Part shown: positions 1 through 6,948 of the stretch, piece after piece | Layout: every line of letters begins with the position of its first letter | Position numbering within the stretch: position 1 is the first letter of the stretch | From: Selenomonadaceae bacterium | GTDB taxonomy: Bacteria; Bacillota; Negativicutes; Selenomonadales; Selenomonadaceae | NCBI GenBank assembly: GCA_017445435.1 | Contig: JAFSUE010000226.1 | Location: 1 to 7,402 of the forward strand | Reading direction: 5' to 3' | DNA: 7,402 nt | The notes under the pieces: generated by a model | The model's input: only the letters and a program-made list of their open reading frames with translations | Database searches by the model: none | What the model was told of the DNA's origin: nothing | Translations under genes and position numbers: made by a program

Positions 1-3000
1 TCCATATTGTTAAGTGAACCGTCGAGCGTCAAGAAAACTGTTGTCCGTGAAAATTTTGTATCTGCGGCAAAATGTATCGTCGGGAAGAATGAATCTATCT
101 GGTTGAAATGCGCTTCACCTGTGCGAATATCAAAGACGCTGTTTGCATAAGTCAACGTACCGCCGCGCTTAACGCTTATCGTTCCTGAAGTTTTTGGATG
201 CCGCGTCGTACCTTCAAAGTGCGCCGAGCCAGTCAAGTACATATCGTACAAGTGGGAACTGTAAAATCTAAACTTATCGCCAAGATTTATTGAAACGTCC
301 AAAAGAATATTCGGCAATGGATCATCAGAATCTGGAATTGTCGGTATGCCGATTGTACATTTATCTAAGTTGACATTCCCTTCAAGTTTCGGCAGATAAC
401 GTCCGCTGAATCCTTGAACTTCGCTAACGGTAAATTCCGCGTTCAATGGACCGTTGAAAAAATTGCTCCGAATGTCTAGCGCGTTCATTTTCAAGTTGAA
501 ATTATAATCGCTAATCGCGAAATTTGCAAAGTTAAATCCACCAGTTAAATTAAAATTTCCTTTACCAACATTGCCAGTAAAATTTTTAATGTCGAATCGG
601 TCATCTTTAAACTGCGTGGAAATGTTCAAATTCTCAATCGGCGTCGACATAAACTTTAACTTAACCGTGCCGTCGTCAACTACAAATTTTCCGTCAATCT
701 TCGGACGTGCAAGCGTTCCCGTGACAGTTAAATTGCCGTCAAGTCCGCCAGTCGCCCAGTCAACATATTTGTCGAAGACTGGAAGTAAAGTTAAATCGGC
801 GTCATCAAGTCCAATTTTCAAATTCATTTGTTTAGAATTATCGCCAGGATCAATGTATAGCGCTTGTACTGGAATTGTGCCTTTAGCGCTTGCCTTGTAA
901 ATGTTATTGGCAATTTGGCGTTGCACGAAAAGTTCTTGTACGTCGAAAGTCCAATCTTTGAACAGTACGTGAGCTTTAAGCAAGTCGAAAGCCGCGCCGT
1001 TTACACTGCCCGTCGCCGTTAAAGTTCCTTCACCAGTTGGGTCTTTGACAGTTCCGCCAATTTTCGCGTTAATGTCAGTCGTACCTGTCAAGTTCAAATC
1101 CAATCTTGCACCAGCGGCGAACATTCCCAGCGATAAATTTTTCGCGGCAAAGTCTACGTCGATAACGTCAGATTGATCAATCTTCCCGTGCAAATTAAAC
1201 GTTCCAGTGTCGCCCTGCTTGCCGTTGAACTTATTGAAGTGCAGTATATCGTTTGAATGCGTAATTTCCAATTCAACGTCATGAATATCATAATCGCCAA
1301 TCGCGCCTTTAGAAATATTTCCTGTCAACTGCGCGTAAATATTGTTAGCCGTACCGTTTAACTTAACGGAACTATTCAGCTTGCCAGTAATTGGTAAATC
1401 TTTATTAGCCAGCGTCAACAACGCGGGAATGTCAGCATTTTGCAAATCTATTGCGCCGTTCATCGTTTTAGCGTCCCAATTAATAACGAAGTCCATATTA
1501 AAAAATCCGTCGCCTTGATTGAACTTGAAGTCGTCCAAACTAATTTGCGAATTGGTCATTTCAACCTGTCCATTGACGTTTGTTAAGTCAATGCCGTTAA
1601 GAATCAGTTCAGGCGAAATAAATTTTCCTATAAAGTGCGGCGCGTCAACCGTACCTTTGAGGACGCCTTCAAATGTGCCGTGACCTTCCGCCATGTAACC
1701 TTCAGGAAATTGATTCTGAAAACGTTTCAAGCTAATGTCTTGACCTTCGACAACAAAATCTAAAGCGCCAGTCGCCTTGTCAAAAGTTCCGTCTAATACG
1801 GCGTCAATCATCGGCGAAGTTACATAAAAGTTTTGCAGTCTAAGTTTATCGCCCTCGAAAAAGTAATCGCCTTCCATGCCCGTGATTAAAATTCCGTTGT
1901 AGCTACCGTAATGAAGATTGGCATTGCCGACAACGTTGGGATTGTCAAGCGTCCCCGTGATTTTCAATTTATTTGTAAGGTTGCCTGTAATTTTTTGGTC
2001 AGGCGCAACTAAAGCTACAATATCTTCAAGGCGTGCATCTTTCGTATCAAGTTCAAGGTTGATTCGCTTATCGCCAGTCAAGCCAACTGAACCTGCGCGG
2101 GTCTGCCAAATAATTTTGCCGCCTTTCTCCAATCGAAATTCATTGACGTTAATTTCATCAAGACTGCCAGCCACGTCAAGTTTAATTGAGTCGTAAGGTT
2201 GCTTAAATAAAGTTCCCTTAAAGCCGCCGCGCGTGGAACTGTCAACCGCTGAAAGTTTCAACGCAATTTGCGGATTTGAAATATTGCCGTGAACTTCGCC
2301 GCTTAAATCTGCCAAGCCGCTAACTTCTAACTTGTCGCTGAAATGTTGCAAGCTAGTCAAGTCGACGTGTGACGCGTAAAATTTCAAGTCAAGCGCCGTA
2401 CCGTTAGCTATCGTGCCTTCAACGCCAACTGCGCCATTATTAGGCAAAATGGCGTTAAGGTTATCAATCTTCAAAACTTTTGCGTCGTAGTAGAAGGAAA
2501 GTTTAGCGTCGTCGACGTTAAAGCCTTGATAATCTGCGCGGTAAGTTTCAGCGCTACCGAAAATTTTCAACTTCGACGTGTCAGCGCCTTCACCGTTCAA
2601 GGCAACGTCAGCAGAAATTTTACCGTTAAAGTCAGCGTCTGAACCAGCAAAATTTAAAATCTGCGCGGCGTCGATACCGTTAGCCTTGACGTGGGCGTTG
2701 TACTGCAAAGTTGGCGCGTAAATTTCAACTTCGCCGTTAAGTCGTCCGCCGAAAGTTTCGCCGCTAACGTCAGTTAAATAAACTTTATCGTCAAAATAAT
2801 TTACGTGAGCTGAAACGTTGCCAGCTGAAATATTTTCGTAGGTAACGTAAGGCGAAAAAATATCCGCCTCAACCTGCGGACTTTTAGCCGTGCCAGTAAC
2901 GTGCGCTGTAAAACTTGCCGCGCCACCGACACCAATATTTCCCATAATCGCCGAAGGTGCAAAGCTGTCTGATTCGGCGTAAATATCAAAAAAAGGCTCG

Positions 3001-3929
3001 TCTGCATTGGTACGAACTTTGCCGTTAGCAGTCGCCGATTGCCCATTAGCCGTAGCAGTAGCGTTGAATCTAACTTCGCGTTCGTTCAAAACGACGTTGC
3101 CGTTAATATTTGCAATTTCAGTATCTTCAAGCCTAACCGCGCCGTTGCGAACATCGCCCGTTGCAAGGTACGTTAAAAGTTCCCCGCGCCGTGTGACGTA
3201 AATTTTAGGGCTGTCCACCGTTCCGCCGTGAATCGTCAACGAATCGGGCAACGTACCTTCGGGAATGTACGGTAAAACTTTCGCAATGTTGACCGTATCA
3301 ACACGCGCTTGAATGGCTTGATTATCAGCGCCGACGATACCCGCCGCGTTTACGTGCGAACCTAAAACTTTAGCGTCAACATTTAAGTCAATCGCGTTTA
3401 AGTCCGCGCAGTCAGCATTAGCGGCAATTTCAGTGACGGAAATTTTTTTACCGTCAAATTCAGCGTCAATGGAACTGTCAGCTACAGTAATTTTCGCGTC
3501 AAAATTACTTTCGCCTTCGCTTGTCAATTTAATGTCGTTGACGTTCCATGAATCGTCGCCGCGCTTTTTAAGATTGACTTTAGCGCCAGAAATATTTATT
3601 TCGTCAATAGCGCCAGCCATTTCGTCGTACAGACTAAGCAACTTAAAAGTAACTTTCGCTTCGTCCGCCGTTGCAATGTGTTCAGAATTTTTATCGAAAA
3701 CTTCAATATCTCTAATTGTGATTGAACTGCCAAGAAGTTCAGAAAAATTTAATTCGTCAACGTCGACACGACCAATTTTAATTTCCGTGCCGATAATGGC
3801 GCTAGCCTTTTCTTCTGCCTTCGTTACGACATCTTGTATAAGTGCTTCGCGCTGTGAATTTATGTAAAGTCCACCAGCAAGCGCAAAGGTACTTAGCACG
3901 CCGCCGATGACCTTCACAAATTTTTTCAC
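1..3929 (-). CDS. tamB: TamB/AsmA-like inter-membrane lipid transport protein, 3' end missing
   Basis: I read one uninterrupted frame of 1309 codons from a GTG at 3927-3929 to the left edge, with no stop, so the C-terminus lies outside the window. The N-terminus (KKFVKVIGGVLSTFALAGG, residues 2-20) is an uncleaved-looking membrane anchor. Residues about 45-135 look like the AsmA/TamB N-terminal region, ending in GDDSWNVNDI (124-133). The rest is almost all short alternating beta-strands, as expected for a hydrophobic beta-taco groove. A motif of the form G-T-x-x-x-P-x-x-x-G recurs, with its first glycine near residues 346, 548, 659, 759, 959, 1071 and 1240. Residues from about 1000 match the style of the TamB (DUF490) domain, including GTISVKRGGTLTYA and FPTIHFAADTKF near the edge. 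E. coli TamB has 1259 residues, so this one is longer. The family bridges inner and outer membranes and moves phospholipid, or aids outer-membrane protein assembly with TamA. The start is set by the ribosome site 8 bases upstream. It follows tolC by 51 bases. A generic AsmA-like (YhdP-type) protein is the main alternative. Confidence 0.88.
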   Translation of the reverse strand, partial: MKKFVKVIGGVLSTFALAGGLYINSQREALIQDVVTKAEEKASAIIGTEIKIGRVDVDELNFSELLGSSITIRDIEVFDKNSEHIATADEAKVTFKLLSLYDEMAGAIDEINISGAKVNLKKRGDDSWNVNDIKLTSEGESNFDAKITVADSSIDAEFDGKKISVTEIAANADCADLNAIDLNVDAKVLGSHVNAAGIVGADNQAIQARVDTVNIAKVLPYIPEGTLPDSLTIHGGTVDSPKIYVTRRGELLTYLATGDVRNGAVRLEDTEIANINGNVVLNEREVRFNATATANGQSATANGKVRTNADEPFFDIYAESDSFAPSAIMGNIGVGGAASFTAHVTGTAKSPQVEADIFSPYVTYENISAGNVSAHVNYFDDKVYLTDVSGETFGGRLNGEVEIYAPTLQYNAHVKANGIDAAQILNFAGSDADFNGKISADVALNGEGADTSKLKIFGSAETYRADYQGFNVDDAKLSFYYDAKVLKIDNLNAILPNNGAVGVEGTIANGTALDLKFYASHVDLTSLQHFSDKLEVSGLADLSGEVHGNISNPQIALKLSAVDSSTRGGFKGTLFKQPYDSIKLDVAGSLDEINVNEFRLEKGGKIIWQTRAGSVGLTGDKRINLELDTKDARLEDIVALVAPDQKITGNLTNKLKITGTLDNPNVVGNANLHYGSYNGILITGMEGDYFFEGDKLRLQNFYVTSPMIDAVLDGTFDKATGALDFVVEGQDISLKRFQNQFPEGYMAEGHGTFEGVLKGTVDAPHFIGKFISPELILNGIDLTNVNGQVEMTNSQISLDDFKFNQGDGFFNMDFVINWDAKTMNGAIDLQNADIPALLTLANKDLPITGKLNSSVKLNGTANNIYAQLTGNISKGAIGDYDIHDVELEITHSNDILHFNKFNGKQGDTGTFNLHGKIDQSDVIDVDFAAKNLSLGMFAAGARLDLNLTGTTDINAKIGGTVKDPTGEGTLTATGSVNGAAFDLLKAHVLFKDWTFDVQELFVQRQIANNIYKASAKGTIPVQALYIDPGDNSKQMNLKIGLDDADLTLLPVFDKYVDWATGGLDGNLTVTGTLARPKIDGKFVVDDGTVKLKFMSTPIENLNISTQFKDDRFDIKNFTGNVGKGNFNLTGGFNFANFAISDYNFNLKMNALDIRSNFFNGPLNAEFTVSEVQGFSGRYLPKLEGNVNLDKCTIGIPTIPDSDDPLPNILLDVSINLGDKFRFYSSHLYDMYLTGSAHFEGTTRHPKTSGTISVKRGGTLTYANSVFDIRTGEAHFNQIDSFFPTIHFAADTKFSRTTVFLTLDGSLNNM

Positions 3930-3937
3930 TGTAAAAT

Positions 3938-3942
3938 TCCTT
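3938..3942 (-). promoter_or_regulatory. Ribosome binding site of tamB
   Basis: The minus strand reads AAGGA here, inside AAAAGGAA, with 8 bases between it and the GTG at 3929. This supports GTG as the start. The next in-frame candidate, GTG at codon 5, would cut into the basic N-terminal flank of the membrane anchor. Confidence 0.75.
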
Positions 3943-3956
3943 TTGGATAGAAAAAA

Positions 3957-3984
3957 ATTCTACAAGCTAAAAGCTAAAACCTAG
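3957..3984. repeat. Heptamer repeat at the tolC-tamB junction
   Basis: On the plus strand there are two perfect copies of AAGCTAA (3964-3970 and 3971-3977). They are followed in register by the related AACCTAG (3978-3984) and preceded by ATTCTAC (3957-3963). The tolC stop codon (complement of 3981-3983) lies inside the last unit. A 4-base AGCT self-complementarity gives only a very weak hairpin, so this is not a terminator. The array is transcribed as part of the putative operon spacer. Confidence 0.6.
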
Positions 3985-5522
3985 TCAGAAATGACAATTA
4001 CATCTTCAGGATTTTCAGCGGGTTTATCAGTTTCACTTGGACTGGTATAGTTCGAGTCTGTAAGGTCAATAGTTACGACAGGTGCAGGAGTGTCCATTAC
4101 AGGTTCAGTTGATGCGTCAGGAACGACAGCCGCTTCTTCACGTGCCTGCTGTGCAGATTTGCCAGCCTCTTCAGCGGCAACGTAACGCGTTACGTCAATT
4201 CCTACTGGAATTCCCATAGCTTTATCAAGTGCCGCCTTCGCCGTATTGTAATTGTAAAGCGCCGTATAATAATTTGTCTTAGCTTGCGTCAATTTGTCGG
4301 ATGCGTCCATAACGTCTAAGTTTGTACCAACGCCAGCGGCATAACGTACTTGCGCAATGTGATAATCTTCCTCCGCGCTTTTAATGGCAACTTGTGTTGT
4401 AGCGATATTTTTTTCAGCCGCATGGAGTGTAAGGAAAGCTGATTGTACGTCAAGCTGAATTGATTCACGAGTCGCGGCAGCTGTTTCCTGCGCATCGACA
4501 AGAGCCGCTTCAGCTTGTTTAATTCGCGTTGCAGTAATTCCGCCGTCAAAAACATTCCACGACGCATTTAACCCAACGGACCAAGATTCACCGTCAGAAT
4601 TGGGCTTGAATGGAAAATCATTTGACGCAATGCCAACAGAGCCAACGGCGCTTAAAGTCGGCTTGTAACCGTCTTTAGCGGAGCGGATATTTGATTCAGC
4701 GCGTTTGACAGCATAATCAGCGGCGGCAACGTCAGGGCGATTATCCAGCGCGTAAGCCGTGCAAGTCGCCAAGTCCAAATTATATTTATTGTAAGTCAAC
4801 GTGTCCTGCGGATGAATAATCGTATCAGCAGGCAGTAAAATGAAATTGTCAAGCGTCGCAATGGCAATGTCATAATCATTTTGCGCATTAACTAAATTTT
4901 GTTGAGCATTAGCCAAACGAACTTCAGAGGCAAGTATATCAGCCTTCGCAACTGTACCTGCGCGGAATTGTGCGTTGACGTGCTTTAAATGTTCTTGAAG
5001 TGTTGCAACATTTTCTTCAGCAACTTGAATTAAATTGCGGCATTGCAGGATATTGAAATAGTAAATCGTTGCTTGTTGACGAACAGATTGCAAAGTATTT
5101 TCCAACGTCAAATCAGCGGCGTTGAGACCGTAACGCGCGGCGATTCGACCTTCCTTGTACGTACCTGCAATGTCAATAGGAACATTAACTGATGCTGATT
5201 CGCCAAATCTGCGGTGCTTGCCGTCAGGATATGTGCTTGAATTTGCAGGACCGCCGCCAAGACCCCAGTTGCCACTTACACTTACAGTCGGTGTAGTTTG
5301 ACGCCGTGCTTGTCTTAAAGACCAATAGGCAGATTCGCGGCTGGCGATTGACTGTTTAATTACGCGGTTATTGGCTAAGGCACGCTGAATAGTTTCGTCT
5401 AAGTCCAAGTTAATTTCAGGCGCCGCCTCTGCAGAAAATGTCAAACTCATAAGCCCTAAGGCTACGGCTACTGCAAATTTCTTTAAGCGAAATTTCTTTT
5501 TGATTCGATTGTACAAACTCAC
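3981..5522 (-). CDS. tolC: TolC-family outer membrane efflux/secretion channel
   Basis: This is a 513-residue outer-membrane factor, a trimeric duct that takes substrates from inner-membrane pumps or type I secretion systems to the outside. A Sec signal peptide is clear: a basic start (KKKFRLKK), a hydrophobic core AVAVALGLMSLTF and probable cleavage after SAEA near residue 33. The mature part shows the two-fold internal repeat of the family. Barrel strands lie at about 77-90 and 108-120, then 288-300 and 313-328, with surface loops at 91-107 and 301-312. The long helical segments carry the matched motifs FRAGTVAKADILASEV (186-201) and YAAGVGTNLDVMDASD (394-409). After the last helix (about 438) comes a tail of some 70 residues rich in Ala, Pro, Glu, Asp and Thr, ending VIVISD, which resembles no domain I know. 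The GTG start is supported by GGAGGGG 7 bases upstream. The cognate pump is not in the window, so the substrate is unknown. The gene sits between mlaD and tamB on the same strand. Confidence 0.93.
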   Translation of the reverse strand: MSLYNRIKKKFRLKKFAVAVALGLMSLTFSAEAAPEINLDLDETIQRALANNRVIKQSIASRESAYWSLRQARRQTTPTVSVSGNWGLGGGPANSSTYPDGKHRRFGESASVNVPIDIAGTYKEGRIAARYGLNAADLTLENTLQSVRQQATIYYFNILQCRNLIQVAEENVATLQEHLKHVNAQFRAGTVAKADILASEVRLANAQQNLVNAQNDYDIAIATLDNFILLPADTIIHPQDTLTYNKYNLDLATCTAYALDNRPDVAAADYAVKRAESNIRSAKDGYKPTLSAVGSVGIASNDFPFKPNSDGESWSVGLNASWNVFDGGITATRIKQAEAALVDAQETAAATRESIQLDVQSAFLTLHAAEKNIATTQVAIKSAEEDYHIAQVRYAAGVGTNLDVMDASDKLTQAKTNYYTALYNYNTAKAALDKAMGIPVGIDVTRYVAAEEAGKSAQQAREEAAVVPDASTEPVMDTPAPVVTIDLTDSNYTSPSETDKPAENPEDVIVISD

Positions 5523-5529
5523 TGTATTA

Positions 5530-5536
5530 CCCCTCC
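5530..5536 (-). promoter_or_regulatory. Strong ribosome binding site of tolC
   Basis: The minus strand reads GGAGGGG, with 7 bases before the GTG at 5520-5522. This near-consensus site fixes the GTG as the start and favours good translation despite the non-ATG codon. Confidence 0.85.
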
Positions 5537-5546
5537 ATATTAGCTG

Positions 5547-5580
5547 TTAGGAAAAATAATTACGCATTACGCATTCCTAA
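5547..5580 (-). promoter_or_regulatory. Inverted repeat (possible mRNA hairpin) upstream of tolC
   Basis: TTAGGAA at 5547-5553 is the perfect reverse complement of TTCCTAA at 5574-5580, leaving a 20-base loop. Because of the adjacent heptamer repeat, a second TTCCTAA at 5581-5587 could pair instead. The stem has only seven pairs and is AT-rich, and no clear T-run follows it on the coding strand, so I do not call a terminator. It ends about 10 bases upstream of the tolC ribosome site and could influence mRNA processing or stability. It may equally be a by-product of the repeats. Confidence 0.3.
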
Positions 5581-5593
5581 TTCCTAATTAAAC
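5559..5593. repeat. Heptamer repeat at the mlaD-tolC junction
   Basis: Five contiguous 7-base units fill 35 bases. On the plus strand these are ATTACGC twice (5559-5572), ATTCCTA twice (5573-5586) and ATTAAAC (5587-5593). Every unit begins ATT. The array abuts the mlaD stop codon (complement of 5593-5595), overlapping it by one base. The pattern of paired identical units looks like stepwise slippage duplication followed by mutation, similar in style to the short tandem heptanucleotide repeats known from cyanobacterial spacers. Confidence 0.75.
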
Positions 5594-6897
5594 TAAAATT
5601 CTTGTTTAATGCCAAGATAAGCCGCCCGCTCATCTCTATGATTTATATCGTGCCATTCACCCAAAATATAAGTTGAATCGCTAATCTTATACTGCGTCTT
5701 CAATCTAAGTTTAACGTCGTTAATGTCATAAGCTTCAGCGGAAAATTTCCATTTATTGCCAGCGTAAGCATCAAGCCCAATTCCAGGTTTACCTGCCACA
5801 ATTCCTGCACGTGCGCCGAAATCTGTACCGAATTTTTGTCCAACTTGCGCGTTTAACTTCGTACCGTCACCAATACTTTCCGCGCCAATGTCAAAGGACG
5901 TGTTGCCGCTAGTTATGTCAACATTAAAATTTGTTTTCCAGTTCGACGCGCCGCCGCTATAAAGTACATCAACAGACGGCGTAACCTCAATTTGTGACAC
6001 GGTATCGGAAACGCCTTCAACTTTACCTAAAATATTATCAGCGCGTTCAGTAATACTGCGGGCATTGCTTATCGTAGCTTTAAGGTCATCAGCAACCTTT
6101 TGGTCGCTTACAACTTTATCCATACTTTCTGCCATATGCGCAACGTTTTGCGTAGTATCGGCAATATTTTTTAGCGTCGTCCTTAAATCTTCAGCAGTCT
6201 GCGGATCGCCAGCAAACTTGTCAATATTTTGCGTCATATGTTCAACGGTTTCCATGCTCCTGTTCATGCTAGCTAAAATGCCGTTCATCTGTTCAACCAT
6301 TTGATTGACGTTGCCTTCATTGTTTTGCGCCATTCGATTAAACGTCGCCATCATACCGTTAAGATTTTCGGACGCATTCTTCAAATTATCGCTCATAACT
6401 ACGACAGATTTTTTGAAGGTATCGTCGCCGACAATTTCTTGGACAGCGCCTAATAAATCTTCAACTTTGCCCATAACTTTATTGAGATTTTCAAACATTG
6501 CATTCATTCCAGCTTCTTCTGCGCCGAAAAGATAATCGCCGTTTTTTACGTATTCGCCGTTATCAGTACTGGGAATTATGTTGATAAATCTTTCGCCCAT
6601 AACGCCGACGCTAGTTATTGTAACTTTTGAGTCAAGAGGGATTTTTGAATCTGGCTTAACCCTCATAACAACCGTGACTGCGCCGCCTGTTGCTATTAAA
6701 TCTTCAACCTTGCCGATCTGTATTCCGTTCAACTTGACATCAGCTTGGGGAGATAGTCCTAAAACTTGTTTGAAGTTCGCGAAGAAAACTAAATCGTCTT
6801 CCGAAGTTAAATTGAAATTTCCTAAAGTAAAAATAGCTGAACTTATCATAAGAAGTCCGCCGATTGTGAAAGCACCGACTTTTGCCGCCGCCGACAT
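5593..6897 (-). CDS. mlaD: Elongated MlaD: MCE-domain lipid transporter with C-terminal outer membrane beta-barrel
   Basis: This is a 434-residue MCE protein of an Mla-type phospholipid transporter, about twice the length of E. coli MlaD (183 residues). The order is an inner-membrane helix (about 6-27, VGAFTIGGLLMISSAIFTLG), then an MCE domain (about 35-125) with GLSPQADVKLNGIQIGKVEDL (47-67), the pore-loop region and GVMGERFINIIP (98-109). A helical, coiled-coil-like stretch follows (about 131-303), containing related blocks AEDLRTTLKNIADT (235-248) and ADDLKATISNARSI (269-282). The last 130 residues (305-434) are alternating amphipathic beta-strands ending in Phe. The last eight residues, YLGIKQEF, partly fit the BAM beta-signal. 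Veillonella parvula MlaD has this architecture and is modelled as a trans-envelope bridge needing no MlaA or MlaC. A TTG lies one codon upstream at 6900, but ATG at 6897 has the better spacing from the ribosome site. It lies 51 bases after mlaF and 70 before tolC. Confidence 0.92.
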   Translation of the reverse strand: MSAAAKVGAFTIGGLLMISSAIFTLGNFNLTSEDDLVFFANFKQVLGLSPQADVKLNGIQIGKVEDLIATGGAVTVVMRVKPDSKIPLDSKVTITSVGVMGERFINIIPSTDNGEYVKNGDYLFGAEEAGMNAMFENLNKVMGKVEDLLGAVQEIVGDDTFKKSVVVMSDNLKNASENLNGMMATFNRMAQNNEGNVNQMVEQMNGILASMNRSMETVEHMTQNIDKFAGDPQTAEDLRTTLKNIADTTQNVAHMAESMDKVVSDQKVADDLKATISNARSITERADNILGKVEGVSDTVSQIEVTPSVDVLYSGGASNWKTNFNVDITSGNTSFDIGAESIGDGTKLNAQVGQKFGTDFGARAGIVAGKPGIGLDAYAGNKWKFSAEAYDINDVKLRLKTQYKISDSTYILGEWHDINHRDERAAYLGIKQEF

Positions 6898-6902
6898 CAA
6901 AC

Positions 6903-6908
6903 CACCTC
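6903..6908 (-). promoter_or_regulatory. Ribosome binding site of mlaD, decides between TTG and ATG
   Basis: The minus strand reads GAGGTG, an exact six-base match to the anti-Shine-Dalgarno complement. From its GAGG core there are 7 bases to ATG (6895-6897) but only 4 to the adjacent in-frame TTG (6898-6900). ATG is therefore preferred, making the protein 434 rather than 435 residues. Confidence 0.75.
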
Positions 6909-6913
6909 TTTGG

Positions 6914-6948
6914 GAATTAAGAATTAAGAATGTAGAATTATGAATTTT
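6914..6948. repeat. Heptamer repeat at the mlaF-mlaD junction
   Basis: Five contiguous 7-base units fill 35 bases. On the plus strand these are GAATTAA twice (6914-6927), GAATGTA (6928-6934), GAATTAT (6935-6941) and GAATTTT (6942-6948). Every unit begins GAAT. The array ends exactly where the mlaF stop codon begins (6949-6951), and the mlaD ribosome site follows 5 bases beyond its other end. It thus accounts for most of the 51-base spacer. I see no hairpin or promoter in it. Confidence 0.75.

Noticed and set aside
571..3867. Several plus-strand open frames opposite tamB (571-900, 1918-2196, 3007-3201, 3433-3867) and a minus-strand one in another frame (2801-3046)
   Set aside because: All lie inside the continuous tamB frame. 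The four plus-strand ones share the same reading phase, which is what codon bias of the true gene produces on its complement. None has a recognisable protein or a convincing ribosome site.
3930..3980. A possible terminator between tolC and tamB, from the AGCT repeats and the nearby run of T on the coding strand
   Set aside because: The stem would be only four pairs. The T-run lies downstream of an unpaired stretch and just before the tamB ribosome site.
4316..4567. Minus-strand open frame inside tolC in a different frame
   Set aside because: It falls within the well-supported tolC coding region and its product is a basic, Leu-rich sequence with no family resemblance.
6898..6948. A promoter for mlaD within the AT-rich spacer
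   Set aside because: The AT-rich sequence is explained by the heptamer repeat. I could not find a -35/-10 pair with proper spacing that stands out from that background.
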